DNA of 64,000 nt from Alentia gelatinosa (lineage: Eukaryota > Annelida > Polychaeta > Phyllodocida > Polynoidae): NCBI GenBank assembly GCA_950022655.1, contig OX465584.1:28741469-28805468 (forward strand), given 5' to 3'. Below, piece after piece: positions 13,273 to 25,611 of the stretch (position 1 is the stretch's first letter; the number at the start of each line of letters is the position of its first letter). The position numbers were made by a program, and so were the translations under genes. The notes beneath the pieces were generated by a model. That model worked only from the letters and a program-made list of their open reading frames with translations. It was not told the origin of the DNA and made no database searches.

Positions 13273-14607
13273 AGGGACGTGCTACATCTGTCTGTACCCT
13301 CCAACTGATCCACTTTTTGACGGGCGTAGCCCTATGAACACACACCCGCTAAGCCACAAGCGTTTCCTCCTAACCCCTAACTAGCCACGGTCTCGTTATA
13401 AAATATATAATGGGTCTCGGCATTTACATAGGCCCCTTACATAGCTAAGTACAAAACACTTAAAATGATATATAGTCAATTGACTTTCCTGGTTTTTTAT
13501 ATAGTATCTGCATTGAAGTTACATTTTAATAACGTGTACTTCCAAAACGGACATTTCATAAAATATCCTAGTAAACATGTGCACAGATATATACCATCAG
13601 AATGTATTCCTATATATTAGTATTCCTTTGTGTAAGGTAACACACACTAAAGCCTGTCTATACATCACCGTGTTACTATGAGCTGCTCACACAATGGAGG
13701 TTACATAAATCCCGTGCACTACTTCCTTCGATGTTTTAACCAGTGTGTTATTAAACTGTATGTAGTCTCCAGTGTTGGTGTTGGTAGTTCGCAGTCTAGG
13801 ATGAGAGCTGCTCATGGAATTTGGACATAAGTGCTCAACGGGGGCCTGCGCTTGCAGCTGAGTAACCGAGTTTAAAGCAAGCCCTGGGAATTTTATCAGA
13901 AGTCACCCGATGACTTGGCAAACTAGTATCAGAGTTCAGGTCAGTATTCTTCCACTCATTCTGAATGGTTGATTATTAAGGATTGGGATTTCAAAGATTA
14001 TGCACAGGATTATCACAATTACTGCATGAATAGTGTTCTCCTTCTTATAAAAATCCTTATCAAATACAATGCACAGGACAATCTATAATAACGTCGTTAA
14101 AGGTTACACCTGACATGTGTGGGCGACTGGCGACTGTCATGTATGCTGTTCATCTGAGCTGCTCAATACCCTGTTATACATGAAGAGTAGTTCTATCAGG
14201 CACCCATCTCATACCTACCACTACCTGAGTGCATGGTACGTGTATGGTACGTGTAGTGTGCGCCCCTCATGCTATGTTTCAAGACGCCAATTACCAACTG
14301 CCTTGTTCTCCCCATCTAAAAGAAATACTTCACTGTTTCCATGCCAGTTTGTTACAACTTTCATACTAGATTCATACTAGATGGATCAATTCGAATGTTT
14401 TTACCCTAGCTACAGGTAAAATCGTATCTCCTAGACATGACACCAACTAGTTCCGAGATAGACAATGGTTAACATAATGTAGTGGGGCGGGGATCCAGTA
14501 GTGTTAGTATGTTCTACGGAAGGTGGCGCGACGTGCCGATCCTTACTGTGTAGTGATTCCAGGCAACGCCGCACACGAGAGTGGCGTGGCGGAGACCGGG
14601 ATTACGT

Positions 14608-14633
14608 AACGCTGGGTATATATACTCAGCGTT
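14608..14633. repeat. 26-bp near-perfect palindrome around TATATATA
   Basis: A palindrome with one mismatched pair. The arms AACGCTG and CAGCGTT flank GTATATATAC-like sequence. It lies at the end of a GC-rich, CpG-rich block (14510-14640). It could be a dimeric protein site or a TATA-like element, but no adjacent exon was found. Confidence 0.7.
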
Positions 14634-14798
14634 CACAGTAGGTCGCCAGGATGTCCTCGCGCGTCTCTTCTACGAAACAGACCCTTGGGCCCTCACTTTG
14701 CAGGTGGGTTCTCGTACCCTTACTGGTGGTTAGGCGAGTCTTTCAGATTAGCCTCTCCAGCGTTACCCAGCACATCGTGCCGGGGTACTGTACTTGTG

Positions 14799-14821
14799 GG
14801 AAAGATCTTCAAGATCTTTCC
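14799..14821. repeat. Perfect 11-bp arm hairpin
   Basis: GGAAAGATCTT and AAGATCTTTCC are separated by one base. It is a perfect inverted repeat of unknown role. Confidence 0.85.
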
Positions 14822-15094
14822 GGGAAGTAATATTGTTAATAAACATTCTTGTTTATTAAATGCGTGTGTTATGATGTGTGTGACTAGGTCCGTGTAAACT
14901 CACCGAAAGCCGAACCAACCTATGTACAGAGCGTAGGGTGGGATCCTGCCTGGAACTAGCATTCCGGATCGGGGTCATCCAACCTGCTAGACAGGCGGCG
15001 ACCACCACAATAACAATACTCTGAACAGGAACAGGGAAGGGACAATTAGTGGGCATGTCTCCTTTACCACCAGATCCGCCTGACTTGAGGATTC

Positions 15095-15370
15095 TCATAC
15101 CACCATAAGAAAGTCTGAACACCTTCCCTATCGCTTTAAGCAACTGGGAACACAAAGAACCACTCTCATACCACCATGAACAACTGTCCTACCGTCATGA
15201 ACAACTGTTCTACCATCTTAAGTAACTCTCCTATGGCAATGAGCAACCTTCCCACTATTATAATATCTATCCTGACACCATAAGCAACTCCCTTACGAAG
15301 ATGAGTAACTCTCCTGACACCATAAGCAATTCTCCTGCCAATATGAGCAGCTCTCCTGATATCATTAACA
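15095..15370. repeat. Degenerate 21-bp minisatellite
   Basis: About nine to twelve imperfect units of roughly 21 bp of the type CATGAGCAACTCTCCTGACA. The best-preserved units are at 15174-15260 and 15300-15368. Unit length drifts by one or two bases in the middle. Confidence 0.75.
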
Positions 15371-16234
15371 AGCCATGTACCATATTCTATACAACTTGGA
15401 ATATCTGGCCTACGATGTGTCAACGGGATATCCGGGTGTATATGCTTCCCAGTTCACATTTACCTCACTTTCTGTTGTTTTTTCGAATGTGTATGCGGAT
15501 TATTTTCAGTTTACGAATGCTAACTGGAAACAAGGATGTTACTTGCGCTTTAGGTTTCGTGTTGGTTCATCTGAAACGTACCCTGTTTCCCGGTGCCTTG
15601 CAGCAAATATCCTACATGCCATCACCCTGAACCCTCAACACAACCCACTACCAATACGTTATTGCATGACAGGCGAATCATACTATATTTAGGGTCTTTC
15701 GTGAGGGTATAGAATGTTTTCCTGCTGTAGTTAGCCTTGTACAGCATGAAAGGGCACGCAACCCCGTCTGTCAGATACAAATTCCAACCATACAGCAATG
15801 GGAAGGAGAACCCAAAAGACGAAGCTTCAAACAGTATCACTCCCGGCAATGATAAGATAAAGTATTCTTTGTGTCGCATAAGAACACGACACACACTGGC
15901 GGAAGGTTTATTTTTCAGGAATTCAGGAATCACTTGTAGGGTTTGGCTTAGAATCATGTCTGTAGATTTGTATCCTGGTGGTTTGGTTCTATTAGGATAG
16001 GAGGTACTATGGATGGGGTGTATGGGATCTGGAGTGTATAAGACCCTGTATGCTATATAATGTATAAGGTGTGTTAGTGTACTGATTGTTTTCTGTTGTA
16101 TGAGAAGTGTAGTGTGCAAGTTGCTGTTCAATGTACGAGGTGTAAGAGATTCTATGAACGGTGTGGATCCTGTTTCTCATTTTCCCCTTCCAATCAAATA
16201 TGTTCAGGGTGAACTCCCTCAATAGACCTATCAT

Positions 16235-16475
16235 ATAAGTGTTTGGAATTTTTATTGTACCAGAGGGCAACTTTAGAGATTCCTTCGCAACTTTTGTCTG
16301 CCTCTTCATTTCAATCAATCCCTATGTGGAATGGCAGCCAGAACTGAATTCTTCCCTTCTTTTATTTCTTAATTGGGAACCTCTAATTTCTTTTACAAGT
16401 GGGAGAGTGTTTGTGCAGGAGATGGTTGGGGTGGGGGTCGGGGGATATTGCAGATCAGTATCATGCGTCAATGTG
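16235..16475 (-). mobile_element. Decayed LINE retrotransposon fragment (RNase H domain)
   Basis: On the minus strand at 16293-16346 the translation reads QFWLPFHIGID*NEEADK. This is the classic C-terminal RNase H signature of LINE elements (W.PSH.GI.GNE.ADK) with one stop codon at the expected Gly. Immediately after ADK the reading frame shifts by one: the adjacent frame continues VAKESLKLPSG, matching the usual AKEAL continuation. Upstream sequence is compatible with the preceding RNase H helix but is degenerate. The copy is clearly dead. Neither a reverse transcriptase domain nor an endonuclease was seen nearby, so it is a 5'-truncated or rearranged piece. Confidence 0.6.
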
Positions 16476-16619
16476 ATGCGGATATCTGATGATTGTGGTG
16501 GATGCTTCTCAGCATCACGTGAGAACATGTTTTTAGCTTCTAACTTTCAGAGGCTTAATCCTCTACTATTGCAGTTGTATCACGTGTCTAACTTTGAAAG
16601 TATATAAATGACGGTAGAT

Positions 16620-19600
16620 ATGAAATAAATAAGCCTAAGCTGGAGTAAACCTGGATAATAGTCCCCAGGAATGGAGACTCAAAGTGATTTTTAAGCACAA
16701 ATGCAGCAACCACTGAAGGGAGGCTAAAATGTGAAGGTTCAAATCTCATTTACCATTAGAAACGGCCCAGGCGTGTGTATATTTCAATATCTGAGCCATT
16801 AAAGCAGAGACAGCCGGCCCATAAGGCTTATGTTGCTCGTTTTTCTTGATGAGTGACTGAACAAATGGCCCAGACACCCACCCTTTATCTGTGGCCATAA
16901 GTGCTATTGATAGCACGGGTATGCTTAGCGAGATGGCAGTGTGGGCTATATTTAGACCGTGGTTTTCATGGCGCTGGTGGCAGTCGCTTTGTGTTGATGT
17001 GGAAATGTCGGGTACTGACGAGTATCGTTTTTCGTGAGGGTGGATGTGGAGAACTATAATAGAAACATGTGACCGGATGTGGGTTGCCCACTCCCCCGTA
17101 ACAATTACAAGATTCCTCTCATCCCAGGACATCCTCATCCACCACCAAAAATGATTGGATTTATATGGAATTCTATCCAACTACCAGGAGTATCTGGAAA
17201 GTCGCGTGATATTTGGGTTCACTTTAAAGGCATAAACGAAAGGGTAGGTGATTAAAATACAAAAGAACAGATTCAAAAATTGTTCGAGGGTATGGGGTTG
17301 TTCAACTATTGGACACTTTTAAGACAGAATCCCAGCGCTCGTGATCCACGCACCGAAAAGACATTTCTCTGTTTAGTAGACGAAGAAACTTAAGCGCAAC
17401 TCCGTAAACATGACTAGTATATCCCTGTACAAAGATATACAGCAAAATGGACAATTCTGAAGAGGCTTCACCTGTACAGCCTTTATTTGGAATCAAGGTA
17501 TTTCTAAATATTCAAAAATGTCAACAACTCTAGTGTAAGCCACTCAGATAAAGGCATAAATCTCCTCCTCATAAACCTCCCCTAACATCTCCTACCCATC
17601 CTGTGCAACCCCTCTCCCACTCGCCTCCAACCCCAACCCCTCAAGCACGCCACCTGCTGGAAATAATGGGTACATAGATCCAATGTTTGTCGTGCAGAAA
17701 ACATTCCTATGGACACAGCCACGCTGGTGGCGCCCTCCCCTGAGGGTTGGGGGCCAGGAGAAGCTTAACCCTTCTCACCTTCGCATCGACGAGATTTACC
17801 CCATGTTTTTTCTCGAGTCCAAAATCGACCTGACAATTGCGAAAATGGAATAATAGAAGCTTTTGTGGCGGATACAGGACTTTTTTTATCAATCAAATGA
17901 CTGGTGTAACAGTAGGTCTAACAGTAGGTGTAACAGTGACCTCTTTGGCCTCTAATGCTGCCCCACATATTGATTCCATCAATTTTCCATGAACCCCACT
18001 TTGCCTACGAAATGCCGTTAACCATTGCAGTACGAGAGGCCCAGAGAAATCATGACCGATCCGAGTCAATAGAAGTGGTTATTTAGGACGTGGGTTTTAC
18101 TCTTGAACGATGTGGGCGTGTATGCGACAACTGAGTAGCAGAAATCAGCTTTCATGGCTTGGGGGATGGGAGCTGCTCACTGCTAGAATGTATCTCTTCT
18201 TGTCACGAAAATACCGCCAGCTTATTCCGTGAGAGGCTGAAAGGGTTGGGCGTCGTTGCACGCAGCATAACATGTATTCAATGTGGGATGATTGAATGGT
18301 GGTTCTCCGTGTCAAAGTCTCCCACCTCCTTTATCATACACAGTGAAGGCATTATTCATACGGCTGCTTTGCCGGACGTATTACTCGTTTATGAACTAGG
18401 AGATATGCCATATGTTTACTATGTATCTTAAATGTCTAAACCACTGTTGGTACCACGGGTCTCTTATGAGTAAGAACGCCATCATAAAACTGTGCGCATT
18501 GATATATTTCCTGAATGAAAGGGCTGTTATTTAGCATTACTATTTTACTAACAATATAAAATGTATTCAGTTCTCAAAGGAAGTATTTAAGGCAGTTACT
18601 CTCCTCCCAACCTCAAACACACACACATAAATATAGAGGCGGTATGCAACTCAAGGCTTACGTTAGGCACTTGCGGTCAATTTCACTTTCTGGAGCGTCG
18701 TTGTGATTAGATCTTACGGTCGGAGGCCAGCCCTAATGGTCACAACTTCCCCGACTGGTGGCATGAATGGGCGTTCAGGGGGCGAGCTGCAGGCCCAGTG
18801 GCTTAGGACTGGCTTCAGGCCACTGTGACTGTCTGACTGGGTCATCGATTTGCTGATTAACCAAACCTCTCCGCACGATCCCTTCTCTAAATCCAAAAGG
18901 CTCCGCCGACCAAAAAAATATCTACGAGTCTCTATATCAAACCTTTATAATTATCAAAACACAAGAGTTTATTTCAGAGGTTTTCCTTTGAGGGCTGCAT
19001 TTGAGTATGTCGACAGAGGAGGGTAAAAATGGCGGAAGGATGATTGTGGCGGGAATCTGCAGACGACACCCAGGTTACTCCAGCGTGCCTTCTCAGTGGT
19101 GAGAGATCAAAGGTAACCCATGGCAACAGGTCATTGGAAGAGGCTGAGAAGAGGGTTTGGACTTTAGGGGCCGCAAGGGGCCATTACCACAAGGCAGTCC
19201 ATACAGCTACAACATTATGGCGCATAGACACTGACGACAGCCTCTGACTTGAATGTCGGAGCATTCGGAAATGCAGTAACTGTGACTCTAAGTTACACTG
19301 GGGTGAGTGGATGAAAATACAAAATACCCGAGGCGCTACACTTTGTGTTGTGTTGGCATGCCTCTCTTAAATCATCGTTATTCTGCGAGGGCAGCGAGAT
19401 TCTGCGAGATTTGGACGACGCCGGCGGCGGGCGTCCGTTTCAGGGCCGACGTGGAGGATCTACTCTGTAAGCTGGCGGTCTCTTTATCACTCTAAAATCG
19501 GGGATTTAAATCGAATCAATCAGCCAGGCAGCACAGGGGATAAAGTCGGCCGCGCTATCGGCGGCCATTAGGACGCAAAGCAGACGACAGGCGGGGAAGC

Positions 19601-21360
19601 AGACGGCTCGGGGTGGGAGACAGGGAGGACGGACCCGGGGGAGGGAGCATGGATCAAGGAGGAAGGAGAAGGTAGGAGACGAAAGGTGGTAGAAGGGAGG
19701 TGGAAGGTCAGGTGGCAGGCGAGAGTTGCATGGTGTGAATACAGGATGGGGGATCGTACGCTATACGACATGGTATTGTATTCTGATATCTACAATTTAA
19801 AGACCTACCTACGTTATAGGGGGCCACCTTCAATCCTAATACCGCATGTTAGCTTCTGTACACATACATTACGAAGTCTTCAGACATGTTCTAGGCCGTT
19901 AAGGTATACTCTTTCACAAGTCACACGGTCTGTGCAACCGACTCGTATTCATAAATGGAATGTGATGGTACTGCCCCAAAAGCCTAGCATGGCATCATGA
20001 AACAAATACGTTAGCATTGCTGCTCCTCCACAAGCATATCTCGCAGTGAGTTTGCTCTGAATGGAAAAGGAGCAGCTCCGAGCTTCTCAAGGCCGGCAAT
20101 GAATACGGGCTCAATCACCATCTTCAGCTCCTATGTCATGACGATGTTACCATTCCATCACTCTCCCTGACATTCTGACACAAAGTCCCATTAGTGCTTC
20201 AAGTCGGCAATGAAATACAATATCTCAATACTTAAGCGACATTGAATGGTTGAAGTGAAATTGATATATGAATAAGTAGCGATACAGAAAAGGGCACGAG
20301 GCAAAGGACATTTGACGAACATTAACCAGCTTCCAAGGTCACACTGCCCTCAAATCTCAAGGTAACTTAATTCAAACAATCCTGAAGTCCACAATAACGT
20401 GTGGTCCTATAAAATGTATCACGAAAGTCAGTTGATAAATTCAGAGGTTTTGTAATTGCAGAAGACATTTTATACGTGATTTTACATCGCAGGATAGCTT
20501 AAACAATCTTATCCAAACGTACAACTCCGTCCTAAAATGAACAGATTAAACTGCCTTGTAGCAACAACTATGCAGCCTCTTTAGGTATTGAGCGGTAGGT
20601 TGTACTCGGTCCATCGTTCATTCTGAAGAAGACACTGACGAGGATTGGTGTATTTTATCACAGTGAAATCCTTAGCTCCTATTCACGGCATTTCCCTTAA
20701 ATCACACGTTGCATATATGGTTTAATGTGCAAAACTAATAAAGTATGCTTAGACAACACTTTCTACACGATAGAATGCTTAGAGAGATATACCAACATAT
20801 TTTTCATAACATATTTTATTACTCTATCATTCCAGTAAATAAAACCTGTTCGGGAATGAAAGAAGACACCTTCGGAACGCAGCCATGGGGTTTTCGGTAA
20901 ATGTTTCCTTTTTATCAAAATCACTTTCTTTCCTGTCTTGGTTAAAAAAAAGACAACCCGGATTCATCGAAATCAGGTCGCTTTCGAGGTTTGGTTTGGT
21001 TGGGTAGTTTAACGTCAATTTTGTTCAATTAGAACAGTAAAATCCTGAGAATCAGGAGAAAGAAATCGTCGGTGATTGTCTCCCGTTAGTGCTCTAAATA
21101 CAAGTCAGAGCGTTAGCAATACTATGGCTAACCCTGCAGCCAGCTCACCCATTAAACCCCACGGGAGTGGTTGTGGAGTAATCGTGGTGAGCTGCTCTTC
21201 AAGCCGATTCTCTCAAAAGAACCTGTCTGTAGATGTGGTATAGAGGTGTAAGGATGGCCAGTGGTATTAAAATCTCAATACAGCTGCAGCTGTTATCAAC
21301 ATATTGCGAGCTTAAATCCATCGCATGCCTGTCTGAAATATATACATCCCTAAAATATAT
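16620..21360. other. Intron without recognised genes
   Basis: A 144-codon minus-strand frame (16746-17180) has no recognised features and no splice support. A CTGGTGGCGCC word (CTCF-like half) lies at 17724-17734. A GC-rich, purine-rich block lies at 19570-19740. Nothing else was seen. Confidence 0.5.
17907..17942. repeat. 12-bp tandem repeat, 3 units
   Basis: Three adjacent units of TAACAGTAGGTC, the last diverged. Confidence 0.75.
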
Positions 21361-21366
21361 ATAATA

Positions 21367-21490
21367 CAGGGATGTCGGTTGGGGTCATGAAAAAACGAGG
21401 AGATATTTTTAATGTGAAACTTACTGCCTCCGAGAGACTGAGAAAACCATTTAAAGCTCTAGGTCAAGGTGCAATAACGTTCACATCGTT
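21367..21490 (+). mobile_element. hAT-like MITE copy, right-truncated
   Basis: It has an intact left end (CAGGGATGTCGGTTGGGGTC), then CTTACTGCCTCCGAGAGACT and GAGAAAACC. Similarity is lost at about 21490, so the right terminal repeat is missing. Confidence 0.55.
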
Positions 21491-22552
21491 TTAGCCTGTG
21501 CATCTTAACATGCACGCCAACATATATAGGAAAAGAAGTTCATAATCAGAACAGGAATGTACACAAAAAAACCCACAGATTCAGAGCAAAGAATCTGCTG
21601 TGAGAGGGTCAGTAAAAACTATTGCCTAGTGTGTCGAGTAGAAACGTTCATGACCTGCCGGGGAACAGTGCCGCGCAGACCGCTGGTCCGCCGCGTTTAA
21701 AGATACGCTGGTACCCATCGTACCATATTGTTTTTTAGTCCCTTTTCCAGTAGTTTCCCTCGAGCACTATTTCACCATAGGCTAAGTGAGTAGGATAACG
21801 GGACAAGTCCTGTCTGGCTTTGTGAACTGCTCACACCCTAAGCTAGTCCATAACCAGCAGGGATTGGGATATGAACGAGTTCGCTTGTACCCGGCCTCAT
21901 AGACTTCAGCCTGACAGGTCACATAGTGACAAGCGGGCGACCAGCCGATGTAGATGTAGATGCCGATGTAGAGGCATTAGTAAAAAAAAAAGTCTTCCTC
22001 TCGTGTTGGGAGATTAGAAATCCCCCCAAACGAATGCAATTCTTCTACAACACTCTAAAATGTTAGAAGATGTGATATTAGACATTGTGGAAGTCACCGC
22101 AAGCATTGGCTGGTTTGTTCGCTTCATATTTCAATCTGAAGAAAAGCCTGCATAGGTTTGGTATAGTTTAAAACAGTGGATTAGTAAGATAACTCATGGT
22201 TACAGGATGGCAGGAAATGGATGCGCAAATAATTCGTACACCTTAGAATCAGTTTTCCTAGAATTACCTGGACCATAAAAGATGGTTCAACCCCCACAAG
22301 ACCGTTACGGTAGGGTGGGTGAGTTCAGAGGGTCTGTTGTTGTCGGGGGAGATAAGGGAGGGTTACCATGGCAACTTACCGTAGGGGAATGATGATAGGC
22401 TATCAGTCTGATATCTATTGGGTACTGGTATGGCAGTGGTGGCCACTGAGTAGTCTCCAAAGACAAGAACTGGGGGTTGAGGTCATGTTGAATGAGTTGT
22501 TCAATATGCCACATGCTAGGTCACAATGATGCATGTTAATGCTCGGGGAAGT

Positions 22553-22571
22553 GGGGGGGGGGGGGGGGGGG
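22553..22571. repeat. Poly-G tract, 19 bases
   Basis: An uninterrupted run of 19 G on the plus strand. It is able to form G-quadruplex-type structure and is likely length-polymorphic. Confidence 0.95.
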
Positions 22572-22669
22572 ACTGGTGGTGTGTGTGAAGCGTGAAGCAG
22601 TAAAACCCGAAGACTACTCTATGGTCCCACTATAATACCATTGACTCACATATCTTATACTATTGACTA

Positions 22670-22785
22670 CTGCAGTGAATGCGACTCAGTCTATAGTATC
22701 TTTGTTTTACACAGGGAAAATAAAATCATATATTCTAATAAAAAATTGATTTTTCTTAGATTTCGAGATCTCTCATCTCTTTGTG
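22670..22785 (+). mobile_element. hAT-like MITE copy, right part only
   Basis: It contains GACTCAGTCTATAG, ATCTTTGTTTTACACAGGGA and ATAAAATCATAT in family order, ending near CATCTCT. The left half is not recognisable. It abuts the nested inverted repeats at 22815-23073. Confidence 0.45.
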
Positions 22786-22814
22786 ATTGATCATTGGTAA
22801 CTGTAGCTCATATG

Positions 22815-23073
22815 ATCATTTATTTCACCCCGGTATTTTTCTCCATAGACTTAACATAGAAACTCGTACTCCACGGCCGTAATACTCAATGACTAAATGG
22901 GTGATTTATTCTATCAATTGATAATGTTATACCGGGTGAGATAATATAAGAAACCCATTCGATGATAATAACTTGGTCCGCACTCCACCTCGTTTGACCG
23001 CAGAGTAATTCATTCAGCTTCACTTCGTGAATTACTCGGTGGAGTACAGACCATTCATCTTGCGAGTTTCCTT
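22815..23073. repeat. Nested inverted repeats (mosaic MITE remnants)
   Basis: Two overlapping foldbacks. The first pairs TTATTTCACCCCGGTAT (22820-22836) with ATACCGGGTGAGATAA (22929-22944). The second pairs TGGTCCGCACTCCAC (22974-22988) with GTGGAGTACAGACCA (23039-23053) and contains an inner GAGTAATTCA/TGAATTACTC pair. A third related arm (GAAACTCGTACTCCACGG) lies at 22858-22875. This looks like related hairpin elements inserted into or recombined with one another. Confidence 0.6.
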
Positions 23074-23099
23074 CTAAATACGTCAGCCATATTGGCAGA

Positions 23100-25480
23100 T
23101 ACTGAGACCTGACTGGTGACCCTCACTTTCCCAGAGAGAAATTCCATACACTAGAGTGCTTAGAAACCCCAAATCAATCAATGTGTCGCCATGGTATTAA
23201 TCCAAAAATATCAATATCATTTTGTCTTAAGTTGACAAATCCTAAGGGGAAAGGATGATAGTGATACTAGTGGAGGGTGAGGATCAAAAGCGTGTCTGCC
23301 TCCCTAGAGCTGCTGCACTTAATCAGTTCCATTACAGGTACATCTGGTTCTGACATTTCCTACTTGAAACTAATCTCGGAAATTCAACCAATCAACTTCA
23401 ATGTGTTATCGATTAGTATAAACGATAACATTGACTATATTTTCACAGTGTTCTGCTTTCCGCCAGAGGCCTATTCAGTTTTTATATTCATTTTTGTATG
23501 GTCCTGGCTAAATTTTATGTCTTGACTACGGGGGCACACTACTAGTAATCGATTTTGCTTCAGGGTGATGAAAAGGAACACATGCCCTGAATACCAAGCC
23601 TGCTCTTATTTCAAGACTTAACGTAAGAAACGCATTACCACGTCTACGTCTGCTGTAAATACGCTCAGATGACGTATGATATCTTTACGGCGCTGTTAAC
23701 ACCATCATCCGAGAACTGGGCAGTGTTTTACAGCATTCAACCCACTCCCCCTTCTGCCAAGAATTATGTTCTACAGACTGCGTTTGAAGTAGCACATTCT
23801 ATATTTCCTCGTCCTTCTTTTAGTATATGAAATTCGTTAAATTCCTCCAGGGGTTTCCACACAATGACAATATATATTTTTGTTGTGTGGTTCTGCAATT
23901 TCTAAAGCTCCAGGCACTCTAGATTGCTTCCGAGCAAGTGTGGTTTAGTTTAGAACCGTATTCCCTATGGATATCTACAAAATATATAGAAGTTACTCTG
24001 CATAAAAATATTTCCAAAGTAGGACAATAACCTAAACTCAGTAACTGTGCAGAGCAATGACTGAAATGCATTCGTGAATGTAGAGTCACTGCATCTAAGA
24101 CATACCGACAAATGCGAGTTTTCACAAGAAGTGGGGCACAGTAGTGAGGGAGCTATCCCTACGCCTTCAAGATACCCTATCTAAAGGGGGTAGCTCTGCC
24201 ACCCACCTCCAGGGTGGTCCCAAGGCAGACACTGCCAACCACCTGCTGGTGTGTCGGTCTGAGTAATTATGTGTCATACAGCATTAATGAAGGTTACTCC
24301 TTTTGGGAAACCAGAACTTTGGTATGTATTGATATATGAAATGAGGCATTTCTCGTTACAGTATCGTGAAATGTCATTATTTTTTCTTCAAAGCATATAA
24401 GGATGTTTTATTATGTGTATAGAAACATGTCATATTTACCTTTAAAGTAGTATCATCTTGAAAGTAAATGAATACATAAGAGCAAATATAACGATGTGAT
24501 AATGATTCTAGAGTTATCTTTGCACATACACTTTTTGTCAACCCTTTCGTGTGTTTGAATAACTTACATGTGACTGAGTGACTAACTATTTTGTACCTAT
24601 AGTTACTTAATGAGGGAAGTGCATGAAGGTGACGTTTTCAGGGTTGTTTTATGTGGGTATCGGCGTGGCACTGACACGTATTTATCACCATAGCTCTGCT
24701 TGCCTTAACTCACTCACGGCCAGATCGGATCGAGTGCCCCGCTGGCCGCCGCCATAGTTAATGTGTCTATCACGGGCTGGGCCTAGAGGGCATTCTGAGA
24801 GGGGCGTCTGCTTACAGCGCCATCTATCAGGCCCTACAGATATCACTACCACTACTGGAATACCCATAGTGTGAGGGGCACTATAAATAATCAGTCGTCC
24901 CTTCTATGAGCAAAATGAGTCTATACAGAAACATCTCCAAAGCCATACACATTCTCTTTTGGGAAAAACATATGATGCTTCTAAGGTTCCCCTATAGAAT
25001 ATACAGAAATTCCTCCGACAGGCAATTCTCTGTGAAACACACATTAAAGAATACGCATCAAATCCGTTCCCATTTAGCTGTTCAATAGGAGTAATATTAT
25101 TCTTTTAAAATCATAAGGAGCTATTTACTGATGATATCAGCCAACCGTGCTAACTTAAATAAATACATATCACTTAGACATACTGTGCATATATATTGTT
25201 GATATCTATAAGACCCTCTTTGAGATTGATACAAGTCAGTGGCAGGAGAAAAAGCTTCCAATAGCTTCAAGTTTGTAACCGGCCAACAGACTAAACATAT
25301 TTCATGTCTAATTCTTCGGGGGTGAATTACATAAAACAAAAGCACATATCGAAGCTACTCGGAGGTAAAACATTTCACCCACGAGTCGATTCCTCAGCAA
25401 CAATATTCACATTCTGATAAGCTGCTACTCTCCATTTAATCTCCGCGTCTTACGACGTCTTTGGGATGGAGTTATATTGT
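23100..25480. other. Intron without recognised genes
   Basis: AT-rich unique sequence. A GC-rich patch at 24700-24850 contains CAGCGCCATCTATC, a word related to CTAGATGGCGCTGTG at 44544-44558 on the other strand. No gene or clear repeat was seen. Confidence 0.5.
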
Positions 25481-25498
25481 ATTAACTCCCTGGAGCAG

Positions 25499-25611
25499 GA
25501 CCTGCCTCCAGCTATGGTGCAGGCAGCAGCCGTTCCAAGTCCTCACTGATACAGGCATCATCCAAGCTGCAGCTGTGGGGCAAGACGTCCAGAAGCTTTT
25601 CTGAGGAGAGT
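25499..25611 (+). CDS. Candidate plus-strand exon, Ser-rich, unrecognised
   Basis: This 113-bp GC-rich block has a possible acceptor (ending GGAGCAG) and a perfect donor hexamer (GTGAGT). It is open in one plus-strand frame, giving a serine-rich peptide containing SSRSKSSLIQASSKLQLWGK and ending SFSEES. I do not recognise the protein. The same DNA also reads on the minus strand as a short peptide (KLLDVLPHSCSLDD, ending LLPAP then a stop) behind a good acceptor at 25603-25604, so strand is uncertain. It lies inside the ARHGAP39 intron and would belong to a nested or overlapping gene if real. Confidence 0.2.

Noticed and set aside
12558..13384. Long open frames on both strands across the minisatellite (225 and 251 codons)
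   Set aside because: They follow from a 30-bp period without stops. There is no start context, splice site or recognised protein.
15737..16000. Plus-strand reading resembling a LINE C-terminal SLCRIRTRHT segment
   Set aside because: The unmistakable RNase H motif next door is on the minus strand, so a plus-strand LINE reading is inconsistent.
15622..16131. 169-codon minus-strand ORF
   Set aside because: Long but AT-rich, with no recognised domain and no splice support. It adjoins the LINE fragment but does not align with a LINE C-terminus.
16746..17180. 144-codon minus-strand ORF
   Set aside because: No recognised motif, unusual Trp/His content and no splice sites; probably chance.
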